NCBI RefSeq assembly: GCF_017832355.1
Contig: NZ_JAFIBY010000001.1
Span: forward strand, 62,001 to 126,000
DNA: 64,000 nucleotides
Origin: Serratia sp. PL17
GTDB lineage: Bacteria; Pseudomonadota; Gammaproteobacteria; Enterobacterales; Enterobacteriaceae
Reading direction: 5' to 3'
Part shown: one piece after another, positions 43,677 to 52,445 of the stretch
How the letters are laid out: every line of letters starts with the position of its first letter
Numbering within the stretch: the first letter of the stretch is position 1
Made by a program: the position numbers and the translations under genes
The notes under the pieces: model-generated
Told to the model about the DNA's origin: nothing
The model's database searches: none
What the model saw: only the letters and a program-made list of their open reading frames with translations

Positions 43677-44582
43677 TCATGGGAACGTTTGATTGATTGA
43701 ACGGATCATCGACTGCTTGGCCGTATCCAGATGGCGATGCAGGCCGTTGATCGCCTCTTGATCATTGCGGCAGATAAGTGCACTGAGAATGGTCATATGT
43801 TCTTCAATTGCCACGATATTGCGTTGTTTAAGATCGGTTTCATCCCATTGATAATGGAAGTGGAAAATCACCGAAATGATCTCCAAAGATTGATTGAAGA
43901 ACGGATTATTAGCGGCTGAGAGAATCAAGCCGTGAAAATCGCGATCCAATTGGGAGAACAGGCGGTAGTTGTCGCTGATGTTTTCCCGCAGCTGGCGGTG
44001 GCGGCTCAGTAGCTCTTTCGCCTGCAACCAGCGAGCATCCTGTGCCGGAAGGTTGATAAAGTGGGACAGAGCGTGCGTTTCCAGCATCTGCCGTAGTTCA
44101 AAAAGTTGCTCGGCATAGCGCTGGTCAAACTTCTTCATGCTCCATTGCCCGCGCTTGACGCTGTCGATCAGATTATACCGACTAAAATGCAGCAAAAATT
44201 CCCGCACCACCACAGGACTCACGTTGACTGCACGCGATAGCTGGAGTTCGGTGAAGGTATCTCCGGCACGGAGTTGTTTCTGATTGATCATCTGATAAAA
44301 CGCTTTTTCGAACCTTTGGCCTTGTTCGTCCAGGGCGGCTCTTTGGCAGTCGAAACCGTCCTCTGCTGCAGGTTGGCGCAAAATGACGTAGTCATCGCCC
44401 ACCTTTTCCAGTACGCCGCGCTGGAAAAAATGCGTTAGCGTATGGCGCACTGTGGTGCGGCTGATGTTGTACATTTCGGCCAGGGCTGCCTGAGAAGGAA
44501 GCGGAGAGCGCAGGTGACCATTATTGATACCGTCGATCATCTGGTTAACGACATTGTGGCGCAGGTTTTGGGTTCTGCTCAT
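43677..44582 (-). CDS. lgoR: L-galactonate operon regulator LgoR (GntR family)
   Basis: A 301-residue regulator close to E. coli LgoR (YjjM). It has two winged-helix regions: residues about 5-70 (PLPSQAALAEMYNISRTTVRHTLTHFFQRGVLEKVGDDYVI) and about 90-150 (TELQLSRAVNVSPVVVREFLLHFSRYNLIDSVKRGQWSM). An FCD effector domain follows (FELRQMLETHALSHFI.. and DFHGLILSAANNPFFNQSLEIISVIFHFHYQWDETDLKQRN). Two tandem GntR-type DNA-binding domains are unusual. It lies divergent from lgoD and upstream of lgoT, and is expected to respond to L-galactonate. Confidence 0.92.
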   Translation of the reverse strand: MSRTQNLRHNVVNQMIDGINNGHLRSPLPSQAALAEMYNISRTTVRHTLTHFFQRGVLEKVGDDYVILRQPAAEDGFDCQRAALDEQGQRFEKAFYQMINQKQLRAGDTFTELQLSRAVNVSPVVVREFLLHFSRYNLIDSVKRGQWSMKKFDQRYAEQLFELRQMLETHALSHFINLPAQDARWLQAKELLSRHRQLRENISDNYRLFSQLDRDFHGLILSAANNPFFNQSLEIISVIFHFHYQWDETDLKQRNIVAIEEHMTILSALICRNDQEAINGLHRHLDTAKQSMIRSINQTFP

Positions 44583-44721
44583 GGTGAGTCTCGGATGTTT
44601 TTTATTTATTTAAAACCAATTTAAAGCGGTTTATTTTGTACTGCCTCACAGATTTTCTTTCCGGCTTAATATCGCAGGGTCATTTTGTTTAATAACGTTC
44701 CCAACGATCTAAGGGGACGCC

Positions 44722-45744
44722 ATGAAAACAATGAAGGTATTAGTGTGTGAACAGCCCAAAAAATTAATTTATCAACAACGCCAGACACCCGTACCTGCGG
44801 ATACGGAGGCGGTGATAAAAATGATTACCGTCGGTATTTGTGGAACGGATATTCATGCCTGGTCTGGTCATCAGCCTTTCTTTAGCTATCCGCGGGTTTT
44901 GGGCCACGAAATATGCGGTGAAATTATTAGCTTGGGGAATAAAACCACAGGTTGGCGACTGGGGCAGCGTGTCGCGGTAATACCGTATCTTTCGTGTCAT
45001 CATTGCGGTGCTTGCCTGAGCGGCAAAACCAACTGCTGTGAGAATATTTCGGTGATTGGGGTGCATCAGGATGGTGGTTTCAGCGAATACCTCAGCGTGC
45101 CGGTAAATAATCTGCTGGCGGTGGATGACGTAGCGCCAGAGGCGGCAGCGCTTATCGAGCCGTTTGCTATCAGTGCGCACGCGGTGCGTCGTGCCACTGT
45201 GGCGCCGGGTGATCATCTGCTGGTGGTGGGGGCCGGGCCTATCGGGTTGGGGGTGGCGGCGATTGCCAAAGCCGACGGTGCACGGGTGGTGGTCGCCGAT
45301 ACCCGCGATGAACGGCGCCAGCATGTCGAACAAGCATTGCAACTGCCCACATTGAACCCGCTGGATGAGCGGTTTGAAACGGCATTGCGCGCGCAGTTCG
45401 GCGGTATGCTGGCGGCTAAAGTGATTGATGCGACCGGGAGCCAACAGGCAATGAATAATGCCGTTAACCTTATTCGCCACGGTGGCAGCATCATCTTTGT
45501 CGGATTGTTCAAAGGGGACCTGCAGTTCCCAGATCCTGAGTTCCATAAAAAGGAAGCCACCCTGATGGGCAGCCGCAATGCGACCGAAGAGGATTTCGTC
45601 AAAGTCGGCCGCCTGATGGCGGCAGGGAAGATCACCGCTGAAATGATGTTGTCCCATCACTTTGATTTTGACGGCCTGGCACAGGCTTACGAAGCGCAGG
45701 TGATCAACAACCCTCAGCTCATTAAGGGGGTCATTCACTTTTAA
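44722..45744 (+). CDS. lgoD: L-galactonate-5-dehydrogenase LgoD
   Basis: A 340-residue zinc-dependent alcohol dehydrogenase, the same length as E. coli LgoD (YjjN) and similar throughout (GICGTDIHAWSGHQPFFSYPRVLGHEICGEI). The catalytic zinc ligands Cys and His-Glu are in GICGTD and LGHEICGE, the structural zinc cysteines in CHHCGACLSGKTNCC, and the Rossmann loop is VVGAGPIGLGVAAI. It oxidises L-galactonate to D-tagaturonate with NAD+. AAGGGG precedes the ATG. It is divergent from lgoR across 139 bases, where the regulator probably binds. Confidence 0.94.
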   Translation: MKTMKVLVCEQPKKLIYQQRQTPVPADTEAVIKMITVGICGTDIHAWSGHQPFFSYPRVLGHEICGEIISLGNKTTGWRLGQRVAVIPYLSCHHCGACLSGKTNCCENISVIGVHQDGGFSEYLSVPVNNLLAVDDVAPEAAALIEPFAISAHAVRRATVAPGDHLLVVGAGPIGLGVAAIAKADGARVVVADTRDERRQHVEQALQLPTLNPLDERFETALRAQFGGMLAAKVIDATGSQQAMNNAVNLIRHGGSIIFVGLFKGDLQFPDPEFHKKEATLMGSRNATEEDFVKVGRLMAAGKITAEMMLSHHFDFDGLAQAYEAQVINNPQLIKGVIHF

Positions 45745-45755
45745 TCGTCCAATCG

Positions 45756-45780
45756 GGAAATGGCGTTATGCGTCATTTCC
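45756..45780 (+). terminator. Stem-loop after lgoD
   Basis: GGAAATGGCG and CGTCATTTCC form a 10-bp stem with one G-U pair and a 5-base loop just past lgoD. No U-tract follows, so termination is uncertain. Confidence 0.45.
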
Positions 45781-45866
45781 TAGCCATAAAACCATCATCC
45801 CGTTGTCACAAAGTTATTCGTTAATAGGTGCCCATAATGATTAGCCACTGAAACCAGAGAAATCAT

Positions 45867-46700
45867 ATGGCTCAGGCACTGTTAAAACTTGCACCGACTG
45901 ACTTTCCAGGGCAACAACCGATCCCCTCTCGCAAGGTGTTATCGGTAAAAGGCTTAGGTAAAGCGTATAAATCTCAGCAACAGGTGCTGGACGATATCAA
46001 CTTCGACCTGCACGCGGGTGAGTTTGTAGCGGTGATCGGGCGTTCCGGCGCCGGTAAATCCACGTTGCTTCATACCCTGAACGGGACGATCCCTTCGAGC
46101 TGTGGTGAGATGCTGCACTTTGAAGACGACGGCATCGCGCAGGATATCGCTCAGCTTTCCGCCCGTCAGATGCGTCAGTGGCGCGCCCGTTGCGGCATGA
46201 TCTTCCAGGACTTCTGCCTGGTACCGCGGTTGGATGTAATGACCAACGTGTTGTTGGGCCGTCTGAGCCACACCTCTACCCTGAAATCCTTCTTTAAAGT
46301 GTTTGATGACGCCGACCGTGCACGCGCTATCGAACTGTTGCAATGGCTCAATATGCTGCCGCATGCATTACAGCGTGCCGAGAACCTGTCAGGTGGCCAG
46401 ATGCAGCGCGTGGCTATCTGTCGTGCGCTGATGCAAAACCCCAAAATTCTGCTGGCCGATGAGCCGGTGGCGTCACTCGATCCGAAAAACACCCGTCGCA
46501 TTATGGATGCGCTGCAAAAAGTCAGTGAAAACGACATTGCGGTCATGGTGAACCTGCATTCGGTCGAGCTGGTGAAAGAATATTGCACCCGGGTGATCGG
46601 CATTGCCCAGGGCAAGATCGTGTTTGACGGGCACCCTTCGCAATTGAACGAACGGATACTGCACCAGTTGTATGGCGAGGACGCCAATCAGATCCATTGA
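45867..46700 (+). CDS. phnC: Phosphonate-type ABC ATPase PhnC
   Basis: A 277-residue ATPase with Walker [10 protein letters not shown], signature [10 protein letters not shown] and Walker [16 protein letters not shown], typical of PhnC (the [12 protein letters not shown] wording is a good family mark). An N-terminal extension of about 25 residues precedes the ATPase core. It energises import of phosphonate, phosphite or a related phosphorus compound by the following PhnD and two PhnE permeases. No C-P lyase, phosphonatase or ptxD gene is adjacent. A partial Pho-box-like sequence lies upstream but is not convincing. Confidence 0.9.
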   Translation: MAQALLKLAPTDFPGQQPIPSRKVLSVKGLGKAYKSQQQVLDDINFDLHAGEFVAVIGRSGAGKSTLLHTLNGTIPSSCGEMLHFEDDGIAQDIAQLSARQMRQWRARCGMIFQDFCLVPRLDVMTNVLLGRLSHTSTLKSFFKVFDDADRARAIELLQWLNMLPHALQRAENLSGGQMQRVAICRALMQNPKILLADEPVASLDPKNTRRIMDALQKVSENDIAVMVNLHSVELVKEYCTRVIGIAQGKIVFDGHPSQLNERILHQLYGEDANQIH

Positions 46701-46747
46701 GTATTTATTCACTTTTACCTTTACCTTTACACACACAAGGCATCGTA

Positions 46748-47680
46748 ATGAAAAAAGTATTGAGTCTGACCACCCTGATGGCCGGCGCGATGATGGTCTT
46801 TAATGCGACGGCAGCGGACGCCCCTAAAGTACTGAACCTGGGGATTCTCGGCGGGCAAAACGCCACTCAGCAGATCGGTGATAACCAATGCGTGAAGCAG
46901 TTCCTGGATAAGGAACTGAACGTGGATACCAAGCTGCGCAACTCTTCTGACTATTCCGGTGTGATTCAGGGCCTGCTGGGCGGCAAGATTGACCTGGTGC
47001 TGAGCATGTCACCGTCGTCATTTGCGTCGGTGTATATCAAAGATCCGAAAGCGGTGGACATTGTCGGCATCGCGGTTGATGACGTTGATCAGTCACGCGG
47101 TTACCACTCGGTTGTGATCGTTAAAGCGGGCAGCCCGTATAAAAAACTGGAAGACCTGAAAGGTAAGGCGGTGGGGTTCGCCGATCCGGATTCCACGTCC
47201 GGCTTCCTGATCCCAAACCAGGAATTCAAGAAACTGTTCGGCGGCACGGTCGACAACAAATACAACAACACGTTCTCTAGCGTCACCTTCTCTGGCGGCC
47301 ATGAGCAAGACGTTCTCGGTGTGTTGAATGGTCAGTTCGAAGGCGCAGTGACCTGGGCGTCGATGATCGGCGACTACAACACCGGTTACACCAGCGGTGC
47401 ATTCACTCGCATGATCCGTATGGATCATCCAGACCTGATGAAACAGATCCGGATTATCTGGCAGTCGCCGTTGATCCCCAATGGCCCGATCCTGGTCAGC
47501 AACGCGCTGCCGGCTGAATTCAAAGCCAAAGTTGTCACTGCGATCAAGAAGCTGGATAAAGACGACCACCAGTGCTTTATCAAAGCGATGGGCGGCAAAC
47601 AACACATCGGCGACACCACGCTGGCGGAATACCAGAACATCATCGATATGAAGCGTGAGCTGACTAAAGGCGACCGTTAA
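46748..47680 (+). CDS. phnD: Phosphonate-type binding protein PhnD
   Basis: A 310-residue periplasmic binding protein with a signal peptide (MKKVLSLTTLMAGAMMVFNATAADA). The PhnD/PtxB-type core contains LNLGILGGQNATQQI, YSGVIQGLLGGKIDLVLSMSPSSFAS, and GKAVGFADPDSTSGFLIPNQEFKK, the last being the phosphonate-contacting motif. It delivers the ligand to the PhnE permeases. It starts at the ATG at 46748, 47 bases after phnC. A hairpin and then an ERIC element separate it from the permease genes, which could raise PhnD mRNA level relative to the permease. Confidence 0.9.
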   Translation: MKKVLSLTTLMAGAMMVFNATAADAPKVLNLGILGGQNATQQIGDNQCVKQFLDKELNVDTKLRNSSDYSGVIQGLLGGKIDLVLSMSPSSFASVYIKDPKAVDIVGIAVDDVDQSRGYHSVVIVKAGSPYKKLEDLKGKAVGFADPDSTSGFLIPNQEFKKLFGGTVDNKYNNTFSSVTFSGGHEQDVLGVLNGQFEGAVTWASMIGDYNTGYTSGAFTRMIRMDHPDLMKQIRIIWQSPLIPNGPILVSNALPAEFKAKVVTAIKKLDKDDHQCFIKAMGGKQHIGDTTLAEYQNIIDMKRELTKGDR

Positions 47681-47686
47681 TACTGC

Positions 47687-47711
47687 CGGGGTTCGGCCTG
47701 TCTGAACCCCG
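47687..47711 (+). terminator. Stem-loop after phnD (mRNA stabiliser or partial terminator)
   Basis: CGGGGTTC and GAACCCCG form an 8-bp stem with a 9-base loop seven bases past the phnD stop. No U-run follows. Inside an operon such structures often protect the binding-protein mRNA. Confidence 0.55.
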
Positions 47712-47735
47712 TTGAATAACTCACGTCGGAAGCCA

Positions 47736-47862
47736 ATACCCAATAGATTTCACATCGCAGGTAGGCGGCAACTGAGTGAGGCCTCAGGAGCTTGGCCTCA
47801 CCAAGTGACTGGGGTGAGTGAAGGCAGTCAACACCCCTGCGATTTGAAAGATGAAGGGTATA
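47736..47862 (+). repeat. Full-length ERIC element between phnD and phnE
   Basis: The repeat is 127 bases long, the canonical ERIC length. It starts ATACCCAATAGATTTCACAT, has the central CAAGTGACTGGGGTGAGTGA, and ends TTTGAAAGATGAAGGGTATA. The downstream gene starts with TTG three bases after it, so GAAGGG near its end serves as that gene's ribosome-binding site. Confidence 0.9.
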
Positions 47863-47864
47863 TT

Positions 47865-48728
47865 TTGAATAAAGATTTTGCGCACTATTACCAGCAAGTC
47901 CGCAGTAAACAAAAACGCGAGACGTTGATCTGGTCGCTCGGTCTGGTGGTGCTCTATCTGGGTGCCGGCAATATCGCCGAGTTCAATTTGCACACCGTCT
48001 GGGTGTCTATCCCTCATTTCTTTGATTACCTGGCAGAAACTATTCCAACATTGCATTGGTCGTCGCTGTTTGCCGATAGCCATACCGAAGGGTCATTTGC
48101 CTACTGGGGCTATCGACTGAACATCCAATTGCCGCTGATTTGGGAAACGTTGCAACTGGCACTGGCGGCGACCATCCTTTCCGTACTGGTGGCCGGCGTA
48201 TTGGCATTTCTGGCGGCCAATAACACCCATAGCCCAGCAACGTTGCGCATGGCGATCCGTACGCTGGTGGCATTTTTGCGCACCATGCCAGAATTAGCCT
48301 GGGCGGTTATGTTTGTCATGGCCTTCGGCATCGGTGCCATTCCGGGCTTTTTGGCTTTGGCGCTGCATACTATCGGTAGCCTGACCAAACTGTTTTATGA
48401 GTCGATTGAAACGGCATCCAACAAACCCGTACGCGGTCTGGCAGCCTGCGGCGCGACGCCGCTGCAACGCATGCGTTTCGGCATGTGGCCACAGGTGAAG
48501 CCGGTATTCCTGTCTTACAGTTTTATGCGGCTGGAGGTTAACTTCCGTCAGTCGACCATTCTTGGACTCGTGGGGGCGGGCGGCATCGGTCAGGAACTGA
48601 TGACCAATATCAAACTCGATCGCTATGACCAGGTCAGTATGACGCTGTTGCTGATTATCGTGGTGGTTTCGTTGCTGGATTACGCCTCCGGTGAGCTACG
48701 CAAACGGGTCGTGGAGGGGAAAAAATGA
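47865..48728 (+). CDS. phnE: Phosphonate-type ABC permease PhnE (first)
   Basis: A 287-residue permease with about six hydrophobic segments and the PhnE coupling motif (FYESIETASNKPVRGLAACGATPLQRMRFGMWPQVKPVFLSYSFMRLEVNFRQSTILGLVGAGGIGQEL). The best start is TTG at 47865, behind AAGGG contributed by the ERIC element; the frame is open further upstream through the ERIC. The TTG is three bases downstream of the repeat. It ends with a 4-base overlap (ATGA) with a second permease gene. Confidence 0.87.
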   Translation: MNKDFAHYYQQVRSKQKRETLIWSLGLVVLYLGAGNIAEFNLHTVWVSIPHFFDYLAETIPTLHWSSLFADSHTEGSFAYWGYRLNIQLPLIWETLQLALAATILSVLVAGVLAFLAANNTHSPATLRMAIRTLVAFLRTMPELAWAVMFVMAFGIGAIPGFLALALHTIGSLTKLFYESIETASNKPVRGLAACGATPLQRMRFGMWPQVKPVFLSYSFMRLEVNFRQSTILGLVGAGGIGQELMTNIKLDRYDQVSMTLLLIIVVVSLLDYASGELRKRVVEGKK

Positions 48729-49624
48729 TGTCAGCACCAAGCATCTCGGCTGAAAAGCTGCAGACACTCAAACAAGAACACCCAGAGATTTTCTCACAGC
48801 AACGCCGTTACCTGCGTACTGTTGGTATCATCGCTGCGGCTATCGTTTTGTATTATCTATTTTTCTTCCAGTTTTTTGGGATCTCCTGGCCGCAGTTTAT
48901 TAACGGTTGCCAACAGCTCGGCCGCTACTTTATGCGTATGTTCGTTTGGCATGATTTTGTTAATTGGCCGTTTATGTACTATTTCCAGCAAATCTTCATC
49001 ACTATCGGCATTGTGTTCGCCGGGACGATTACCGCGTCATTGATAGCCTTGCCGCTGTCGTTCTTTGCTGCGCGTAACGTGATGTCGACGCCATTGCTGC
49101 GGCCGCTCTCCGTGGTGGTACGTCGTCTGCTGGATATTCTGCGCGGTATCGACATGGCAATTTGGGGGCTGATTTTTGTACGCGCCGTCGGCATGGGGCC
49201 GTTGGCCGGGGTGCTCGCGATCGTGATGCAGGACGTTGGGTTACTCGGCAAGCTGTATGCTGAAGGCCATGAAGCTGTGGAGAAATCCCCAAGCCGGGGC
49301 CTGACGGCAGTCGGTGCCAACGGTCTGCAGAAACACCGTTACGGTATCTTTACCCAGTCGTTTCCCACTTTCCTGGCGCTCAGCCTGTATCAGATTGAAT
49401 CCAATACCCGCTCCGCAGCGGTACTGGGGTTCGTTGGGGCAGGGGGTATTGGTCTGGTGTATGCGGAGAACATGCGCTTGTGGAACTGGGATGTCGTGAT
49501 GTTCATCACCTTGATCCTGGTGGTCGTGGTGATGATTATGGATAAAGTGTCCTCGATTCTGCGTAATAAATACATCATTGGCGAAGATATTCCGCTGTAT
49601 CAGCAAAAAAGCCAAATCGATTGA
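48725..49624 (+). CDS. phnE2: Phosphonate-type ABC permease PhnE (second)
   Basis: A 299-residue second PhnE-type permease (FITIGIVFAGTITASLIALPLSFFAARNVMSTPLLRPLSVVVRRLLDILRGIDMAIWGLIFVRAVGMGPLAGVLAIVMQDVGLLGKLYAEGHEAVEKSP). It shares the coupling block SIETxSxxPxRGLxAxGAxxLQ with the first permease in the form AVEKSPSRGLTAVGANGLQKHRYGIF. Two different PhnE proteins form a heterodimeric channel in several phosphonate/phosphite systems. Its ATG overlaps the first permease stop. A short hairpin (GCCGCACA/TGTGCGGC) and then an ERIC follow. Confidence 0.88.
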   Translation: MMSAPSISAEKLQTLKQEHPEIFSQQRRYLRTVGIIAAAIVLYYLFFFQFFGISWPQFINGCQQLGRYFMRMFVWHDFVNWPFMYYFQQIFITIGIVFAGTITASLIALPLSFFAARNVMSTPLLRPLSVVVRRLLDILRGIDMAIWGLIFVRAVGMGPLAGVLAIVMQDVGLLGKLYAEGHEAVEKSPSRGLTAVGANGLQKHRYGIFTQSFPTFLALSLYQIESNTRSAAVLGFVGAGGIGLVYAENMRLWNWDVVMFITLILVVVVMIMDKVSSILRNKYIIGEDIPLYQQKSQID

Positions 49625-49675
49625 GAAACCCCGCTCTGATCCCTATACTGCCGCACATATTCAACTGTGCGGCGC

Positions 49676-49799
49676 TACCCGTCATACTTGAAGCTGCCTC
49701 TTTGTGGCTGCATTTGTGCGCCCCAGTCACATAGTTATCTATGCTCCTGGGGACTTACAAACTTGCCGCCGCGATGCAACTCCAATTATTTTGGGTATA
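49676..49799 (-). repeat. Full-length ERIC element before yehS
   Basis: The 124-base repeat is in reverse orientation: TACCCGTCATACTTGAAGCT at one end, GCCCCAGTCACATAG and ATGCTCCTGGGG as the central hairpin, and CAATTATTTTGGGTATA at the other. It fills most of the gap between phnE2 and yehS. Confidence 0.9.
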
Positions 49800-49859
49800 G
49801 GTGTATTTTCATTTCACACTGCGCGCAGTTCTTCCGGTTTACAAGCTAAAGGCAATTCT

Positions 49860-50324
49860 ATGATCAACAATGACGTGCTGCGCAGCGTGCGCTACATGCT
49901 GAGTATTAACGACGCGAAAATGGTTGAGATTATCAAATTGGATAATTTCGACGTTGCTGTCTCGGCGATGGGTGCTTACGTCATCAAGGAAGGTGAGCCC
50001 GGTTTTGAAAACTGCCCGGACGACGTCATGGCGCATTTCCTGAACGGTCTGGTGTACTTCAAGCGCGGTAAAGATGACAAATTCCCTGCGCCGGAGGTTG
50101 AACTGCCGATTACCAACAATTTGGTGTTGAAAAAGCTGCGCGTGGCGTTTGAGTTGAAAGATACCGACATGCATGAGATCTTTACCGCCGTTGATTTCCG
50201 CATCTCCAAGCCGGAACTGAGCGCGCTGTTCCGTAAAGAAGGCACCAAAAACTTCCGCCCGTGCGGCGATCAGATGCTGCGTTACTTCCTTAAAGGCTTA
50301 GCGCAACGCCTTCGCAGCGTATAA
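49860..50324 (+). CDS. yehS: DUF1456-family protein YehS
   Basis: A 154-residue cytoplasmic protein matching E. coli YehS in both DUF1456 repeats: NNDVLRSVRYMLSINDAKMVEII and NNLVLKKLRVAFELKDTDMHEIFTAVDF, each with its own C-terminal FLNGLVYFKRG or YFLKGLAQR. The function is unknown. The ATG at 49860 has an AAAGG-like site upstream and lies 61 bases after the ERIC. It converges on the chemoreceptor gene, with a strong terminator between. Confidence 0.93.
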   Translation: MINNDVLRSVRYMLSINDAKMVEIIKLDNFDVAVSAMGAYVIKEGEPGFENCPDDVMAHFLNGLVYFKRGKDDKFPAPEVELPITNNLVLKKLRVAFELKDTDMHEIFTAVDFRISKPELSALFRKEGTKNFRPCGDQMLRYFLKGLAQRLRSV

Positions 50325-50385
50325 TCCTGCCCTGGCTTGCCGATCCCCAGGCAAGGCAGGGGCGCTGCCTATCGCGCCCGCATTC

Positions 50386-50417
50386 CAACGCCAACAATCT
50401 GTTGGCGTTGTGGTTTT
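50386..50417. terminator. Terminator between yehS and the chemoreceptor gene
   Basis: CAACGCCAAC (50386-50395) and GTTGGCGTTG (50401-50410) form a perfect 10-bp stem with a 5-base loop, followed by TGGTTTT. It can serve yehS. Confidence 0.78.
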
Positions 50418-50446
50418 AAACAGACACTTAAATGCGCTTTAGTGCC

Positions 50447-52093
50447 TTAAAAGCTGCTCCAATTTTCATCATTATCCTCAGCAATCGCTTTTACCTTAGG
50501 TGCGACAATCGCCTGTGGCTGAATGCGAGTCACTGAAGGGGTAGGCGTAGAGAGTTTGAAAAGAGACACGGTTTGGTTTAATTGATTGGCTTGATCTTCC
50601 AGTGCGCTGGCAGCGGATGCCGATTGTTCAACCAGCGCGGCGTTCTGTTGAGTCACCTTATCCATTTCGTTAACTGCCTGCGCAATTTGCGCGATTCCAC
50701 GGCTCTGCTCCTCAGACGCATTTGAGATTTCCTGCATGGTTTCTGTCACTTGACCAATGGCAGTAACAATTTCCGTCATGGCGCCACTGACGTTCTCCAC
50801 CAGATCGTTGCCTTGATCGACGCGTAGCACGGAGGTGTCAATCAGTGTTTTAATCTCTTTGGCAGCCTGGGCACTGCGTTGTGCAAGGTTACGAACTTCG
50901 CCGGCAACAACGGCAAAACCGCGGCCTTGTTCACCCGCACGAGCCGCTTCGACTGCCGCATTGAGTGCCAAAATATTGGTTTGGAAGGCGATGCCGTCGA
51001 TGACGCTGGTGATATCGCCAATTTTGCGTGAGCTGTCGGCAATATCGCTCATGGTGACCACCATTTTACGGGTGATCTCGCCGCCATTGACCGCACTTTG
51101 CGAAGCGCGTTTCACTAGCGAGGTGGCAGCGCCGGCACTCTCTGCGTTGTTCTTCACCGTAGCAGAGAGTTGTTCCATGCTGGCTGCCGTTTCTTCCAGT
51201 GAACTTGCCTGTTCTTCAGTACGGCTTGAAAGATCGTTGTTACCGGCGGCAATTTCTTGCACACCGGTATAAATGTTTTGCGTTCCTGCACGGACGGCAC
51301 TGACCGTATTTGCCAGCTCGTTACGCATATTGACAAGACCCTGCATCAGAGTGCCAATTTCGTTATTTCCACTGGCATTGATTTTAATTGCCAAATTACC
51401 CCGTGCAATTTCGGCCTGGTAATCGATAATCTGATTAATTTTGTTCAGTACATATTTTCTGATCCAGACCAATACAGCCCCGGTCAGCAGAATAAAAATT
51501 AAAATAAACGTAAGCGATAAAGGCACCATTTGGCGGTAGCTGGCCTGTGCCGCCGCAGCTGCCGGCGTAATAATATCGTTGGCCACGTAGGCAGACGTAT
51601 CGTCAAGTGCGGACATAAAGTGCGTCGCCGAGCTATTGTGCATAACGGACTGGAAACGGGTGAGATCACCGGCTTCCAGACTGATAATTAATTGAAGCAG
51701 ATCGTCGCGCGCTTTGTCATACAGTGTCTTTACGTTTTTGGTCCGCTCGCGATCGCTCTGGTCAGAAAGGGGGAGCTGATAAAACTGCTCCATCAGTTTA
51801 TCAACGTCTGTAAGACGTTGACGCAGTTGGCCAAGGGATTTTTTTGCATTGCTGTTTTGCGGTTGCATACTGAGCATCAGTGCGTCTTTAAGCACCTCTT
51901 CGCGGATCTCGGTAACGGATGCGTAGACATTATCCATTGCCATAATTTGATTAAAGCCAGAAGATATTTGCGTAAGGCGATTATTTGTACCTGAAGCATC
52001 CAGAATGCTCCACACGCCGGAAAATATCTGAATAATACAGAATAGGGTTAAAATTCCCATTAATCCGTGGGAGATTTTTAATCGTTCAAACAT
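50447..52093 (-). CDS. Methyl-accepting chemotaxis protein
   Basis: A 548-residue chemoreceptor. TM1 lies at about residues 8-30, the periplasmic sensor is a four-helix-type domain (about 31-190), TM2 is at about 192-213 (LSLTFILIFILLTGAVLVWI), then a HAMP domain and the cytoplasmic signalling coil. The highly conserved tip reads IDGIAFQTNILALNAAVEAARAGEQGRGFAVVAGEVRNLAQRSAQAAKEI. The C-terminus NWSSF is like the NWETF pentapeptide that binds CheR/CheB. The ligand is unknown. A sigma-28 promoter lies about 75-100 bases upstream, so it belongs to the flagellar regulon. Confidence 0.92.
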   Translation of the reverse strand: MFERLKISHGLMGILTLFCIIQIFSGVWSILDASGTNNRLTQISSGFNQIMAMDNVYASVTEIREEVLKDALMLSMQPQNSNAKKSLGQLRQRLTDVDKLMEQFYQLPLSDQSDRERTKNVKTLYDKARDDLLQLIISLEAGDLTRFQSVMHNSSATHFMSALDDTSAYVANDIITPAAAAAQASYRQMVPLSLTFILIFILLTGAVLVWIRKYVLNKINQIIDYQAEIARGNLAIKINASGNNEIGTLMQGLVNMRNELANTVSAVRAGTQNIYTGVQEIAAGNNDLSSRTEEQASSLEETAASMEQLSATVKNNAESAGAATSLVKRASQSAVNGGEITRKMVVTMSDIADSSRKIGDITSVIDGIAFQTNILALNAAVEAARAGEQGRGFAVVAGEVRNLAQRSAQAAKEIKTLIDTSVLRVDQGNDLVENVSGAMTEIVTAIGQVTETMQEISNASEEQSRGIAQIAQAVNEMDKVTQQNAALVEQSASAASALEDQANQLNQTVSLFKLSTPTPSVTRIQPQAIVAPKVKAIAEDNDENWSSF

Positions 52094-52166
52094 AGCACAA
52101 CCTGAAAATTTCAATTTAATGTCAGTGCAGAAAATAGCGTTCTTTTGCCGCGGAAAGTGCTGTTTG

Positions 52167-52193
52167 TTTTCGGCAGGCTGAGATAAAACTTTA
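52167..52193 (-). promoter_or_regulatory. Sigma-28 (FliA) promoter of the chemoreceptor gene
   Basis: On the minus strand TAAAGTTT (52193-52186), 11 bases, then GCCGAAAA (52174-52167): the FliA consensus with one mismatch. The start of transcription should lie about 70 bases upstream of the ATG at 52093. The rest of the gap to 52445 shows nothing distinctive. Confidence 0.85.
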
Positions 52194-52445
52194 ACGATTA
52201 ATCATATTCTGATTCTGGCAATGTTTTTAACTTTCCGTTTTTAATTGAAACATAAATATAACACCTCTTGGCGTGAGACCTATTATCCAAAAAAATATGT
52301 GCAAGTGGCAGTGATATCACGTAGAAAACGGCACTGAAATGCGGCGAAAGCGCGTGTCCCTTGATCCTTCACCGTTATTAATCCTGTTTCTATTTCTGTA
52401 CGGGTCATTCGGGGAAAGCGTCAGACATTTTCCCCTTATAACAGG

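Noticed and set aside
45803-45820. Pho box before phnC
   Set aside because: One half (TTGTCACAAAG) is suggestive, but the second half does not match, so PhoB control is not claimed.
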